A stretch of 64,000 bases of DNA from Corynespora cassiicola (taxonomy: Eukaryota; Ascomycota; Dothideomycetes; Pleosporales; Corynesporascaceae): positions 2,170,001-2,234,000 of the forward strand of contig JAEUWY010000004.1 in NCBI GenBank assembly GCA_022059125.1. The letters run 5' to 3'. Below the pieces are notes generated by a model. The model was not told where the DNA came from and did no database searches. It saw only the letters and a list, made by a program, of their open reading frames with translations. This document shows positions 23,901-35,398 of this stretch, piece after piece (positions within the stretch are counted from its first letter, which is position 1; every line of letters starts with the position of its first letter). The position numbers and the translations under genes are program-made.

Positions 23901-24009
23901 CTTCCGGCTGCCCACAGCCCTAATATCCTCCACACACCACACCGCACACTGCATTCCGCACCGCCGCACCGCCGCATCGTGTTCGAGACTCTGCACACCG
24001 CTCCGAGCC
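20926..24009. other. 3-kb GC-rich region, long upstream region of the next gene
   Basis: There is no supportable coding gene, although several long frames run through because stops are rare in GC-rich DNA. It contains GCGAGC-type repeats at about 22750-22790 and a pyrimidine-rich leader from about 23450. A possible 5'-UTR intron has its donor GTAAGC near 23638 and a CCGTGTAG acceptor near 23767. Confidence 0.4.
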
Positions 24010-25430
24010 ATGTCCTACTACAACGACCCCTCCTGGCCTGCGCCCGGCCGCCAGGCCTCGTGGGAGCAGCCCCAGCCGCCATCGCGCTCAGGTACAGCAG
24101 CCAGCTCCCAGCCCGACGGCAGCACCGTGAATAACACGACCATGGCAGGCGCGAGCTCGACGGTGAACCGAGACGAGGCCAACGCCTTTGTCTACCAGTT
24201 TGACGGTACGTGTTCCCTCGGCAGTCATGATCCTCTCCGCCAGAAAATCGGAAACCCCCAAAATCGAGACAAGGCTGACCACCCGCCCACAGAGGTCGAG
24301 CGCGCCGCCGACAACCTGGCCAAGAGCGGCAAGGGCTTTGGCTACCCCCCCGCGCCCGGTCGCCGTGAGTCGATGCCCGTGGCTCCTCGCTCCTATCCCG
24401 AGTTTGGTACGAGGCCACCCACAGGCGGACGGCGGGACTCGAGACTAACCCACGCAGACCCGCGCATGGCAGGCCCGCAGCGCCACTCCGTGAGCGAGTA
24501 CGACGGCATGCGCCCGCACTCGACGTCGAACGTCCAGGGCTTCTACCAGAACCAGCGCTATGCGCCCCGACCCAACGATGCGGACCAGATGGCTCAGGCG
24601 AAGCGTCGGATGGCGGCTCAGCGTGAGCGGGAGCTGCGCAACTACCACCAGGAGCAGCAATACCACAGAAGTAAGGACTCGGAATCCGGTCAGCAATAGA
24701 GTATGGGCGGAAGGTTAACTAGGGTAATGCAGACGTTTCTGGGTCCAAATCCGACCGCTCCATGAGTCCCAATACCATGAGTGAAGAGGACCGCCGGGAG
24801 CTCATCGCTCGCCAGCACCGTGCCCTCTACGGCGAGCAGTCCGCCCTGTACACTGGCAACAATCCCACCTCGAGCCAGGACGTGCGAGTGAGCTCTGCGG
24901 GCGCCGGACGTGGGCCATCCCCGCTGGCCTTTGATCCGTTCGGCATGCAGGCCGCCAATGCCTCCGGCGAGGGCTCGGTCCAAATGCCTCCACGAGGTGA
25001 CAAGGATGTCACGGGTGGTGCCCAAGAGGCCCGTGCCAACAGCAACTCGCCGTCGTCATCCCAGAACCCGGCCTTTGCGCTGTTCGACAATGCCCAGCAG
25101 GCGAGCCGCACCTCCAACTCGTCCCCCGGAGGCTCTCCTCCCCGCCAGGGCCAAAAGGCCAACGGGGCCGGCGTGGCTCCCATTGGCACGCGCCCCACCC
25201 CAAACACCAGCCAGCCTGGTGCTCAGCTGAGCAAGCGCGCGACCACGCCGCTGCCGTCGCCCCTCAGCTACAACTCGTACAATGCGAGTGAACAAAACGG
25301 CAACGCCGCCACCACGTCGGCGGCCTTGAACCCATCTTCTACTGTCACGGACAAGGGCGTTGGCATCTGGAACAAGGGCCCCTGGGGCAACACGCCCACG
25401 CAGGGCGTGCAGGCCTCGGTCTGGGGTTAG
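24010..25430 (+). CDS. Conserved filamentous-fungal disordered protein
   Basis: Four exons (24010-24205, 24293-24406, 24458-24670 and 24733-25430) give 406 residues. There is no folded domain. The sequence is Ser/Pro/Gln/Asn-rich with conserved islands: DEANAFVYQFDEVERAADNL, GFGYPPAPGRRESMPV, a basic helix-prone block (QAKRRMAAQRERELRNYHQE), SEEDRRELIARQHRALYG, SPLAFDPFG, SSPGGSPPRQG and the terminal motif GVQASVWG. I recall this pattern from uncharacterised proteins conserved across filamentous ascomycetes; no function is established to my knowledge. A leader of several hundred bases with possible splicing suggests post-transcriptional regulation. Confidence 0.85.
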
Positions 25431-26317
25431 ATTTAAATTTTGGTTGGGGAGTTCGATGCACACATCCGGAGTTTCTGCATTTCAACAGGTGTCCCGGGCA
25501 TTCAGTGTCGGTCTTCCAATTGGGCGGAGCAGGTTTGGGTGGCGGGAGAAAATTACCCTGGGCTAGTCATCTTCATGGCGCTTTGCATCGGACTCGGGGT
25601 CTGCAATTTGCACAGACTGAAGCTAATATACCTCTCAAGCTGGGTTACATGGGTGTTTTGTAATTCGGGCAGGGTTGGTATCAGTTATTTACTCTTTTGT
25701 TACGGCTGGGGGGGGAGTTTGGTCTTTTTATATATAGGTATGCTCTCGGGCGTGCGTTCACGGATCTGGGCCGGCGGCTTACGGTCTGCTGAGGGATGGA
25801 GCTCGTTTCTGCATCTCTACTTATATCTTGGGGAAATGTACCGATGTAAAGGAATGGATGGGTACACGACTGGCTGGCAGGTGTTATAATGGGAAAAAGT
25901 GGTTTATGGGGAACACCGTGTCCGCTCTGGTGATGATGATGATGATGTACAGTGATGACCGCGCGAGGTTGACTTTGGCTCTCGAGGCACAGGTCCACAC
26001 ACCTATACGGTAGTCTCCGTCCTAACCGCCCTGACCGTTGAACGTTGCGGCATCGGAACCATTCATGCAGAGGCCAGGGGCCAGGTAAAGCTCGCGTCAC
26101 GTGAGGACCAAAAAGCGACCTCACCCTTGGGGGTCTGTGCGGCTCTCCAGGTTAGCGAGAGTGGCCAGGCGGACTAAGCCGTCGCGCTAACCCTGACCTC
26201 ACATTTCTAGAAGCGTGGCCTCTCGACCCCAAACCACGACTCCATCGCCAATTCCCACCGCTTCCCACCCTCTCACTGTTCTCGCGCTCCCGGTCCGGCT
26301 CTAGGAAATAATCCATC
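25431..26317. other. Intergenic, sbh1 promoter
   Basis: It contains a CACGTG E-box at about 26098-26103 and an 8-bp inverted repeat (26150-26157 with 26185-26192). No gene seen. Confidence 0.4.
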
Positions 26318-27105
26318 ATGGTGAGTCACATCGCCCCGCTCCCACCTGCAGCGGGGGTGCCATCCCGTCTGGACACATCGCCCGTTGGACGAACGTGCGG
26401 AGATGGAGCTTCGATGATCAATTGCGACCACCGTCCACGAACGCGCCTCGCAGAACCAGCTCGGACGAGAGCTGCTCTGTCGTCTGTCGAGCTCGTCCCG
26501 CTCCCACAGTCCATTGGGCCGACCCCTCGCGCGTTGCCCTCACCACGAGCTACTAGCTGACACACCCTCTCGCAGTCTTCCCCTCGCCCCACGTCTCCTG
26601 TCAACAATGCCGCCTCTGGCTCTACTACCGCGCGGCCGGCATCCCCTAAGCCCCCGGGTGGCCCCGCGACGGTGATGCGAAGGAAGGCGGCCGCTGACCG
26701 CGCGGAGAAGTCGGCGAACCAGAGGCCAAGCAGCACGCGGGCAGCTGGCGCCGGCGGCAGCTCAAGCACCATGTTGAGTAAGTGGAAACCTCAATCTTTG
26801 GAGAGATGGGATGCCCCGAACAACCTGTGAAGACGGGATGAGTTGCGGCCACGCGACACCAGCGCAGGATGAAGCCCGAAATGTGTACATTGCAGACTGG
26901 ACAACGTACTAACTGAAACCGCAGAGCTCTACACGGACGAGTCCCCTGGCCTCAAGGTTGACCCCGTCGTGGTCATGACCCTGTCTGTCGTTTTCATCTT
27001 CTCCGTTGTTGCCCTCCACGGTATGCTCCTCGCTCCCCCGTCATACAACGTCTTCTCACAAATCCCGCAGTCATTGCCAAGGTCATGCGCCGATTCTCCG
27101 CATAA
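26318..27105 (+). CDS. sbh1: Sec61 translocon beta subunit
   Basis: Four exons: 26318-26320 (the ATG alone), 26576-26777, 26925-27020 and 27071-27105. They encode 111 residues, normal for fungi. The Ser/Pro-rich cytosolic N-terminus (SSPRPTSPVNNAASG) leads to the family hallmark GGPATVMRRKAAADRAE, then MLKLYTDESPGLKVDPVVV, one tail-anchor helix (VMTLSVVFIFSVVALHVIA) and the lumenal end KVMRRFSA. It is a tail-anchored subunit of the ER Sec61 complex that helps co-translational protein import. The first intron (255 nt) begins directly after the start codon, so the initiator ATG is an exon by itself. Confidence 0.96.
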
Positions 27106-28228
27106 GCGACCCACCACGACCGCCATCTCTTTCTCCCGTTATCCTTTGGCAGGCGCTCTGCAGCAGCAGCCAGGCCAATTTCTCTACCTCGAATGACATA
27201 CCCCACACAAATATGTCCTTTCCTTTCCGTCTCTTTGACTAGCGGGTCACTCTAAAGACTGGAAAAGTTGCTTTAACTCCAATATCCTTGATTATTTAGT
27301 TGCGAATGGGGATCGGTGGTGTGCTGGCTGGGATCTGCATGGTGTATTATAGGCTTGCAATGATTGAAAGGCTGAATGTGTGCTCTTGTGTGGTGTTTGC
27401 CGTGGTGTGAATGAATTGAATTCGGGGTCGTATACGTGGATGATGTGCCATGCTGAACAGACAGATTGCGGCAGTGGTTCTACCCAGCAATCTCTACCGC
27501 CCCAGCCCAAGTTTCCTGCATTTTTCCACAGCTCGGCCCCAATCATGGCTTTTTGATCGCCTTTTCACCCGAATGCCATTTCTTCATCACTCGGCAATCC
27601 TAGTCAATTCTTGACTTCCCGTCCCTGGATGCAACGGATCTCCGTTCTCGCTCAGTTGACCCATCGCGCGCGTCATGGATTCACAAGGCCATCTACGAAT
27701 GGACGGCAAGAGCAAAGACAACGGAAGGGGCAGAGGGGATGCGTAACACGGCGATTTGGCTCCAGGCCAGGGCTGCTTTTATTGTCATCTGCTGGTTGGC
27801 TTGGATGGCCCTGGTTCTACGGTTGAGTCGCCAGTCACGTTCAATCACTATCATGGTCTCTAGAACAAGAACGCAGGAGGTGCAGACTGAATCACAAGGG
27901 TGCCGTGGATTATCAGTAAATGCCAAAATATTGGGGAGAGCGGCATCAACAAGAGAGCAGAGCTGCAGCCTGAGATGAAGGCTTATTCGTGTGCTGGGTG
28001 GCTGGGCAAAGTTGGAGCTTATCCGGGCTCAATTACGGAAAGTCAGTAAATTTAATAATGGAGGATTTGTTCATGTCCAGTATTTCTAGGAAAAGTTGAA
28101 TTGCAGTGGAATGATGTCAAGGTTCATGCTGCTGGGGCGAGCACTACGGAAAAGCGGATGGGGCGCTTATAGCCGGTCATCATGAAATTGAATTGATTCG
28201 TAAAAAATAAAAACTATACATGTTACTA
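27106..28228. other. Intergenic, convergent 3' flanks
   Basis: No supportable gene. Confidence 0.4.
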
Positions 28229-30976
28229 TTAAATATTATCCGAGGACGTGGTAGTCTTTCCACATCCTTTCCGATCCGTCGGAGCTGCTGTTTGACTGGC
28301 TCTGGGAGACGACAAATGGTTCGCTCCAGACAGTCTCCACCCTGATCCGGGTAGCCATTTGATCTTTCTGTCTCTTATATGCGTGTTTGAAGCTCTCTTG
28401 TCGATGGCAGACGTGAGTTTCTTGCGTATGTCGTCTGGAAGGCCGTGCAAGAGTATTGCTATGGCAGAATTCTTCCACACACCGACATCCTGCTCCATCA
28501 TACTTCGCATAATTGTCGCTACCAAGAAGATGAATGTGAATCCAAGTAAGCCCAGAGGAAGAGAAAGCCATTCCCATTGGACCAATACAACACTGACTAG
28601 GTCAGATGCGGTGCCTGGTACCATCTCAGTGGATGGCTGCGATGATCGCACTATTTTTGTCCATTCCGCAGCCAAGTTGTCGAGGTGTGTCGTGATGTTA
28701 TCGTAGAGCCAGGGGTTGTACATTGAAGCTCGGTAGCGATGGTAGTTAGTCATGTATTGTCTGATTCGCAGTCTAGCTTGAGTCATGCCAGAGCTGTTGA
28801 CAGTGTATGTCGAAGGGAAAATGTCGTCAAAGATTCCAAGGACGTTGCTATGCGTTGTGTTCTCAACTTCATATCTATGCCCATTTTTTCCAATGATGGT
28901 GACATTCTCGTCGTAGCTGAATTGCACGCCAAGTGATTTATTACCACTGAAATATTGATGGGCAGTCCACGGATCAGGCCCAAGGGTATTGTTGTACACT
29001 GTTTCTGTGATATCCTCGGTGAAATAGCCGTTCGAAAGGGTCGAATTCATAGTGCGGACACACCAGGATATGTTACACTCGTGGGCAACAGGAGTCGCAT
29101 TTAGTCGAACTTGTTCCTCATTTTCGCTAGAAACAGTGACAAAATGCGCTATTGGGTTGCGGGTGTCGTTGAGTTTTGCTTCGTACCCAGAAAGTACACT
29201 CCTATCCCAAACACTGTATAATGGCTGTGAGCGCGATACAAGAACGTCTTTGCTGTTGTTTGTGTGGAGGTCGGTGACATATCCAGTCATTAAAATTGGG
29301 TTGTCGGATTTAAGATACCACCCACATGCAGTGCCATTTGGGTAGAGCCAAATAGTACTATCAGGGGCAGTGACCGGATTTGGAACCCAGTCAAGGTTTG
29401 AATATCGACAACGAAACTCGAGGAGATCCTTATTTTCAACACATCGATTACACACGCCCAGACTTTCATATTGAGCCCATGTGCACCTAGAGTTGGGACA
29501 AGCCACTGGGATATCAGGCCGTAATCTGTGATCTTTCCCACCAGTAGACTGGTAGGTTCCATTGTCGTAAAAATAATGATATGCGATAGCTGACATAGCT
29601 TATTACGTAGTTGTAAGTATAAAAGGAATCGAATTCCGAGGCAAGGATCTTACCTTGATCTATTTCCACAAGCCAAATATCATCCTGCAAATATTCTCCG
29701 GCTGAGTATACTTTGTATGTGGTAGCACGGGATATAGACCCGTTTGTTGACTGAAAAAGCCATTGCTCGGGAAAGTCTACCACCTTTTGGAAGAACGGGT
29801 CCATGGCAAGCGCAAACAGAGTCACCATTGCGCCCTAGAATGGAAAAGAGGTCAGAATATTCCTATGACGAGGGTCTGGGATGATGAATACATCTCCTAG
29901 CCAGGCAATGGCAATAGCTCGACTAACGCTCAAGTAGTATATTGCCTGACATTGAATATGACAAAGGGGTGTTCTCTTGTAGCTTGAAAGTACTTACGAG
30001 AGCTGCCAGTGACCTTCCCCTGGTACGCAATATCAAAACAAAAGATCCCCATGCACCTCGACTTGCGTTGTCAATTAGCTGGGGAAAAGTCAGCACGTGA
30101 ATTCAAAAGAGTGGGGCCCAGTGTGTTTTGTGTTGTAGACCACATCACACATCTTGGCTTACATACCTCGAAATCCCACATTTTCTTGGACTCTTGATTT
30201 GAATTCTTTGCTCTGAACCAGTTCCATTTCAACTGCCCCAGAGCTTCAGAAACAGGAAGAAGTAGAGCGCCCGATGCAATCTTTGCCAGGACCGAGATGT
30301 ACGTGTTTAAATTCATTCCAAGTGGCCAGCGCGGCAATGGCTTGTTCTGATAGATGATGAGGACGGTTATGATTCCGGCCATGCAGACTGCACTTATGAT
30401 CCAGCTGATGATTTCTATCAGCCACCTCTTGACAACGTTCCGAGATGAACTGTATTTCCACAGTTTCTGTTCAATCCTTTGCGCGAGGTTGGATGCGGCA
30501 AAAACGCCACCAGTCCCGTCATCCCGCGTTTGCGATCGTCCTGCCTTTTCTGCAGTTCCTGGCGTTATTGGGCTAATGTCGGGGTTGAAAGGGGGGCCTG
30601 GTATGCCGAGGGAGGCCTGGCTCGACCGGTGGTTGTTCATCTGCTGCACTGGCGTTTGGGGCGAGATGGGGGAAAAGGCGTTCCGACGGAACCGAATGCG
30701 TGATCGGCCTGGATCATCGGGTTGAAAAGCCCGTGCTGGTCGAGGCGGTCGAGCAGGCATAGACCATTCTGTCGTTTGTACATTTAGGGTCGGCACTGCC
30801 GGCCTCACCGAGAGTGGAAGTCGAGGGGGGAGTATTTTATACGGAGGTGGAGCGGGTGATACTGATATGCAGTGAATGGCCTGGTCTCTTGAGCTGGCTG
30901 AGCATACGGGGCATATGTCTTCGGAAGCTTCGTGTACTCCCAGAGCTGTCCGACCGTGGTTTTCGTCCATTTGCAT
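28229..30976 (-). CDS. DUF3176-family membrane protein
   Basis: Four exons (30976-30167, 30078-29998, 29834-29654 and 29598-28229) give about 813 residues. The Pro/Arg-rich cytosolic N-terminus (~190 residues) is followed by a helix (IISWIISAVCMAGIITVLII) and the diagnostic DUF3176 block: NKPLPRWPLGMNLNTYIS, ASGALLLPVSEALGQLKWNW, then RGAWGSFVLI, TLFALAMDPFFQKVVDFPEQ. The large middle region is rich in N-x-S/T sequons and paired Cys (CPNSRCTWAQYESLGVCNRC) and is probably extracellular. A final helix (LSLPLGLLGFTFIFLVATIM) precedes WKNSAIAILLHGL. It is a plasma-membrane or vacuolar protein of unknown function, often expanded in ascomycetes. Confidence 0.9.
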
Positions 30977-31812
30977 CGTGTTCCCGTAAAATATACCAAG
31001 GAGGACCTGCCTGCAGCTGGGTAATTTTAAGAATAAAAGATCTTTCAGCCAAGCGGTAAACCAGTGACGCCTTGGAAGAGTGGCATGAGCGTCTATTTCA
31101 TAACGAAGGCGCTGTGGGCGGGAAACATGAGCGGCGAAGTTTGATACTAATACACCGATGTCGGTTCATCAGATAAGGTACAAAGCTGGGGTTGGACGCA
31201 TAAAGCGTGCGCCGCTATGTATAGACGTGACCAACTGCATGGATTACATTAGGCGCTAGCTGATCATTGACACGCGAGGCGGTCGGTTCGGTCACCACCA
31301 ATCACGAGTGGCGCGTGCGCGCGTACGCGGCGCTTAAGGTGGCGGCCTTCACACTTCCAGTTAGTTGCAACCGTAGCCGCCCGGAAATTTGGAGCTCGTT
31401 TCGCAAAGAGGTTGGACTGCGGCTGGGGAAACGCGTGCATAAACAGCATTGGCTGATTTCTACCCCAAAGTTCAGTTCGTTTCGGGGCAACTGCCCATCG
31501 GTGCCATGTTTTGGGGCCGGGGTTGTTGAGTTGTGCGCACCGTCGAGGGTCGTCCCCACGACCAATGAAACCACCAAATGGTCGTCATGGGCCTCATTCT
31601 ATTCAGGCCTAAGGGTTTGGACGCTGAAATGTCAGTTTACAGGCGAGATCAACTGGCAAGGCGGTCAAACTACTCCAGAAGAGCATCAAGTCAGGCAACA
31701 CATTTCAGCTGCTCTCAACACTGAAACGCTGTTACCTGAAGCCTTGTGACAAAGTGATATTCATATAAATGTTATTAGTCGTACACTTTTCACCCTACAC
31801 CACCAAATGGCT
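30977..31812. other. Intergenic at the entry to the accessory region
   Basis: The DUF3176 promoter lies here. Beyond that I see no supportable gene; the frames at 31267-31749 (+) and 31302-31577 (-) mirror each other. Confidence 0.4.
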
Positions 31813-34345
31813 TCATGCGCCAGGGAGTCTTTCAAACCCGACTGCCTCGGCTTGCCCCCTCACCACCATTCGTACTGTCTCATTAAGCTGCTTGACAATA
31901 TCTTCCAAGGCTTTGATCCGCTCTTGCTGCTTCTCCTCCACTATCGATGGTTCTCGATAGTTGGCTTCGTACCCCCTCACGATGGCTTTTACTCGCTCCA
32001 CCTCTCCGACATTCTGGGATATCTGCCCCCAAGCAGATACGGCCTGCCCGAATTTTGTGAGGGCTCCCCCATATTTCTCACAATCCTGAGCGTTGGCTTC
32101 TGCATTGACTTTTACTTTGATGATTGCGGCTTGAACACGATCCGGGAAAGATATCTTGTATCCCTCTTTGGCTTCTTCAGTGGCTTCTATGCCAAGTTCC
32201 TTCTGGAACATGGCATCTAACTTCTTCATCATTTCCAGATACCCCATACAAACGTCTCGATTAAAGATAGCATCCTCCTGAAATTGCCTCAGGAGGCTCT
32301 TCTTTTCCTCACATTCTAATGAGAGTGTGTCGATGGCTTCCTTCATTTTTACTAAGTTACTGCGGGCTTCTTTAAGGGCTTCTCGATACTGTCTATTTTG
32401 AGATAAAACGCGATTGTGGGCTTCCTTGAGGGCCTTTGCATCCCGATTTTTCTCATCAAGTTGGCCGAATAGCTCGCTGTGGATTTGATCGCGGGCCTTG
32501 AACTGTTGATTTCTCTCGTAGAGTTGGCGGGATATATTCTCATGGGTTTCCTTGATGGTTTTAACGTGCCCCTCCTTCTCGTCAAGCCGACGGACTAGAT
32601 CGCTGCGGACTTTATCGAAAGCTTTAACTTGCTTCTCCTTCTCGCTGAGTCGGCGGGATAGATCACCCCGGGTTTCCTCGAGGGTTTGGGCGTGCTGCTC
32701 CTTCTCGCCCAGATTCCATGAAAAAGCTTTGCGCTCTTCCTCTGAATACTCCAGAGACTGAATGGAATCAGTCAGCTCTAATGCCAACGGTTCAGCAGAC
32801 CCTTCCAGAATCTGGATTCTCGAACTGAGATCATTTTTCTCGGAAATCCACTCGGCCTTTTCAGTCTGAAGTAGAGCTAACTCGACTGCGACGTCGTCAA
32901 AATCATTAACTAAGTCTCTCCTTTTGCTTAGGCTTTCCCGAAATTTGCTTTTGTAATATATTTTATCCTCGCGGAGTTGTTGGATTGATGTCTGTAGGAA
33001 CTCCGTAGATTCTAACGATCTTTGGTTTTCCTTTTGTTGTTGTTTGAAGTCATCCTCGTTGATTTACACCTTTTCTTGCAGCTGCTGAATACTCCTGATG
33101 GCTTCTTCGCTGTCGGTTTGAGCTTTGTCCTCAAGCTGCTGAATTCTTCTATTGGCTTTTTCGGCATCAGCATGGACTTTATCCTGCAGATGCCGGATCC
33201 TGCAGCTCGTCTCTTCGCCATCAGCTCGAGATTCGTCCTGAATCTGCTGCATTTTGTTGAACTTCTCAAAGGCAGTTTGGACTTCGTCCTGCAGCTGCTC
33301 AATCTTTCCATTGGCTTTCTTAATAGAAGACTGGGATTTCTCCCACAAATCCTGCATTCTTGTGGCTTCATCAGAGGCACTTCGGAGTTGTTCCTCCAGC
33401 TCCCGGATCCTGCTGTCGGAAGCCTCGCTATCGGATTGAGCCTTCAACGATACGAGCTTCGAATTCTTCAATTAGCTTGTTCAAATTGGCCTGCTTCTTG
33501 AGAAAAAAGGCATCCTCTTCGTTCTGATTTTGCCCCATGGACTCCTTCTCTTTCCTCCAACTATTCCGCTCTTCCTCCCAATCCGCCTTGTGCCTTTTTG
33601 ACTGCTCCTTCTGAGTATTAACCTGATGCTGCAATGCCTGTACCGATGCCACCAGCTTGATTCTTTCCTTCTCCAGAACCATCTTGGCTTTGTGCAAGCC
33701 CCCCTTCTCCTTCTGCAAATCTATCTTTTCCTTCTGCATAACCGTCTTCTCCTGCTCCAATTCTGCCTTCTCCTTCTCAAGATGGGCTTTCTCCTGCTCT
33801 AGGGCTTTACCGCTTTCGGAATTCACCGTCAATTCACCTAAATAACGCTCCGCCTTTGACTCGGCTTCCTTGCATTGGGCTTTCTCCGCTTCCAGCCCCT
33901 CCTCTATAAGTTTTACTTGTTTTTGACTATTCGTATGCATAAACTTCCAATGAGATTTCTCCTTCTCCAATCCGGATATCACTGATCCATTCCTTCTGGT
34001 CTCCTGCTTTTTGCTTGACAAAGCAGCTCGCGGGGCTTCTGTTCCTCGGAGCTCGGCTTCAAAGCCACTCAAAGTGTGATCGCTGCTGGCAGGAAGACGG
34101 AAGTCTTGAATCACCAATCTCACTTTTTGCTGTCAGTATAGTCTCAATCATGCACAAAAGTGTTTCTGGTGGGCGAGGAGTGGCCCACCTGTACTATCAG
34201 GCGAAGCCAAATCCCGTATGCCCCCTGAAGTAGCCATTTGGCGAAGCGACGGTACAGTGCAAGTGTCTGCACGCTGTCTGTATTGGTTTTCCCGGTTCGG
34301 GTTGTCAGCCACGGGCGCGACACGCAGACGGCCTCCTCTAGCCAT
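31813..34345 (-). pseudogene. Long coiled-coil protein gene with a frameshift and an in-frame stop
   Basis: Exon 1 runs from 34345 (MARGGRLRVAPVADNP) to 34189. A 66-nt intron (34123-34188) joins it in frame to a coiled coil. The first long segment (34122 to ~33440) is nearly pure heptad sequence (LEQEKAHLEKEKAELEQEK). The frame then shifts by one base between 33471 and 33428. The second segment (IRELEEQLRSASDEATRMQ, then QQLEDKAQTDSEE) runs to TAA at 33064-33066, and the same frame reopens immediately downstream (INEDDFKQQQKENQ) and continues to the stop at 31813. The C-terminal ~150 residues are less repetitive (FGQAVSAWGQISQNVGEVER). Undamaged it would be ~800 residues. Short introns cannot explain either break. 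Coiled coil is certain, function unknown. Confidence 0.7.
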
Positions 34346-34703
34346 GGCGGAGGAGCGAGAATAATCGCTCAGCGTTGAAGAAAAGAAAGGGAAAGGACAA
34401 AGGCGATCCGAATACGAGAAGTGACGTTGAGGTAAGAAAAGCAGATTTTAAGTGAGAGAAGTGGGATATAGAGGGGACAAGTGGGGTGTAGGTGAGATAA
34501 ATTGTTGTTTGGGGATACAACGCTCTCACTGCTCCTGCACTCGGAACAAAGATTATCCGGCCCCAAGACCCGACCATAAAGAGCCTCTCCTCCAAGCACA
34601 CTGTGACTTCTCAAACCTCGCCTACTTCGCCCCTCACTTCAAGATCCTCGTATCAAATTCTACTTCTACTACGAACATTGAGTCTATCCAAACTCTAAAG
34701 GAC
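34346..34703. other. Divergent promoter between coiled-coil gene and truncated paralogue
   Basis: 358 bp between two outward-reading starts. No further gene seen. Confidence 0.4.
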
Positions 34704-35096
34704 ATGTCATCCCAAGATCCGCCGAGTGACGCCATGGAGATGCTGGCAAAGGCCACATCACTTATACAATCTGATATGGCCGAGAAGGGCAACGAGATGA
34801 GAAGGAAGATTTCTGAGTTGGAGGCGAAGCACAAGGCTGAGATTGACAAACTGAAGAAGAACGATGAAGCCAAATTCGCCGAGGAGAAGGACAAGCTCGA
34901 AGACCGCATTGCTAAGCTGGGGAAAGAGGATGCCAAGCTCAAAGCCGAAATGAAGGAGCGTGAAGCCATATTCGTCAATAAGGAGAATGAGTACAAAGCC
35001 CGGATCTTCGACTTTATCAAGACTACAAGTTATGCCCTGTCTTTGGATTCACCTCTTCCTTGGATACTCAGACCATCTGCTTATAGCCGAGGGTAA
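34704..35096 (+). CDS. Truncated small coiled-coil protein, paralogue of the gene at 42996-43850
   Basis: The ATG at 34704 gives MSSQDPPSDAMEM, then a charged coiled coil (KISELEAKHKAEIDKLKKND, KLKAEMKEREAI, KENEYKARI). It aligns to the minus-strand gene at 42996-43850 over about 70 residues: both share KHK-x-E-x-D-x-L, RIA-x-L and EMKEREAI followed by K-x-x-EYKA. The similarity stops at about 35005, after which the reading (FDFIKTTSYALSLDSP) is unrelated, so the copy looks cut off by a rearrangement. 130 residues as read. Function unknown. Confidence 0.5.
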   Translation: MSSQDPPSDAMEMLAKATSLIQSDMAEKGNEMRRKISELEAKHKAEIDKLKKNDEAKFAEEKDKLEDRIAKLGKEDAKLKAEMKEREAIFVNKENEYKARIFDFIKTTSYALSLDSPLPWILRPSAYSRG

Positions 35097-35264
35097 AGGC
35101 GTGATCGTACATGATGGCTTCGCCTTTAGCGCCGTAGCGCACCTTCATTCGCTTGTGGACTCTCTGAAGAAAGTCCAGTGCTTTATTACCAGCAATTGAA
35201 ATGATCCAAGTCACTTCTTCTTTGCTGAAAGGTCGGTGGGACCAGTAACAAGCTGGCCCCAACT
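35068..35264 (-). pseudogene. Exon-like fragment of an unknown protein
   Basis: A minus-strand reading ACYWSHRPFSKEEVTWIISI followed by NKALDFLQRVHKRMKVRYGA and HAFTLGYKQMV stop has good protein character and follows a possible TAG acceptor near 35265. No start or upstream exon can be joined. It overlaps the tail of the truncated + strand paralogue, consistent with a rearrangement junction here. Confidence 0.35.
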
Positions 35265-35398
35265 AGCATCCGTCCTCTAGGAATGCGCCTGGCAGAGACC
35301 GAGATCGAAATTTCCGTTCCCTCCATACCGGGAAGGATTTACCTTCCCGTCACTCCAGGTATTCCCCATTATTACCCCGTATGCCAAAGTACTGAACT

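Noticed and set aside
22983..24134. 383-codon frame on the + strand
   Set aside because: Low-complexity Arg/Ser/Pro reading in very GC-rich DNA; it overlaps the leader and first exon of the real gene at 24010 in another frame.
26150..26193. tRNA-Leu/Ser-like stretch (GAGAGTGGCCAGGCGGACTAAG)
   Set aside because: It resembles a D-arm/A box, but one base is missing from the A-box spacing, and no T-arm (GGTTCGAATCC-like B box) or acceptor partner follows.
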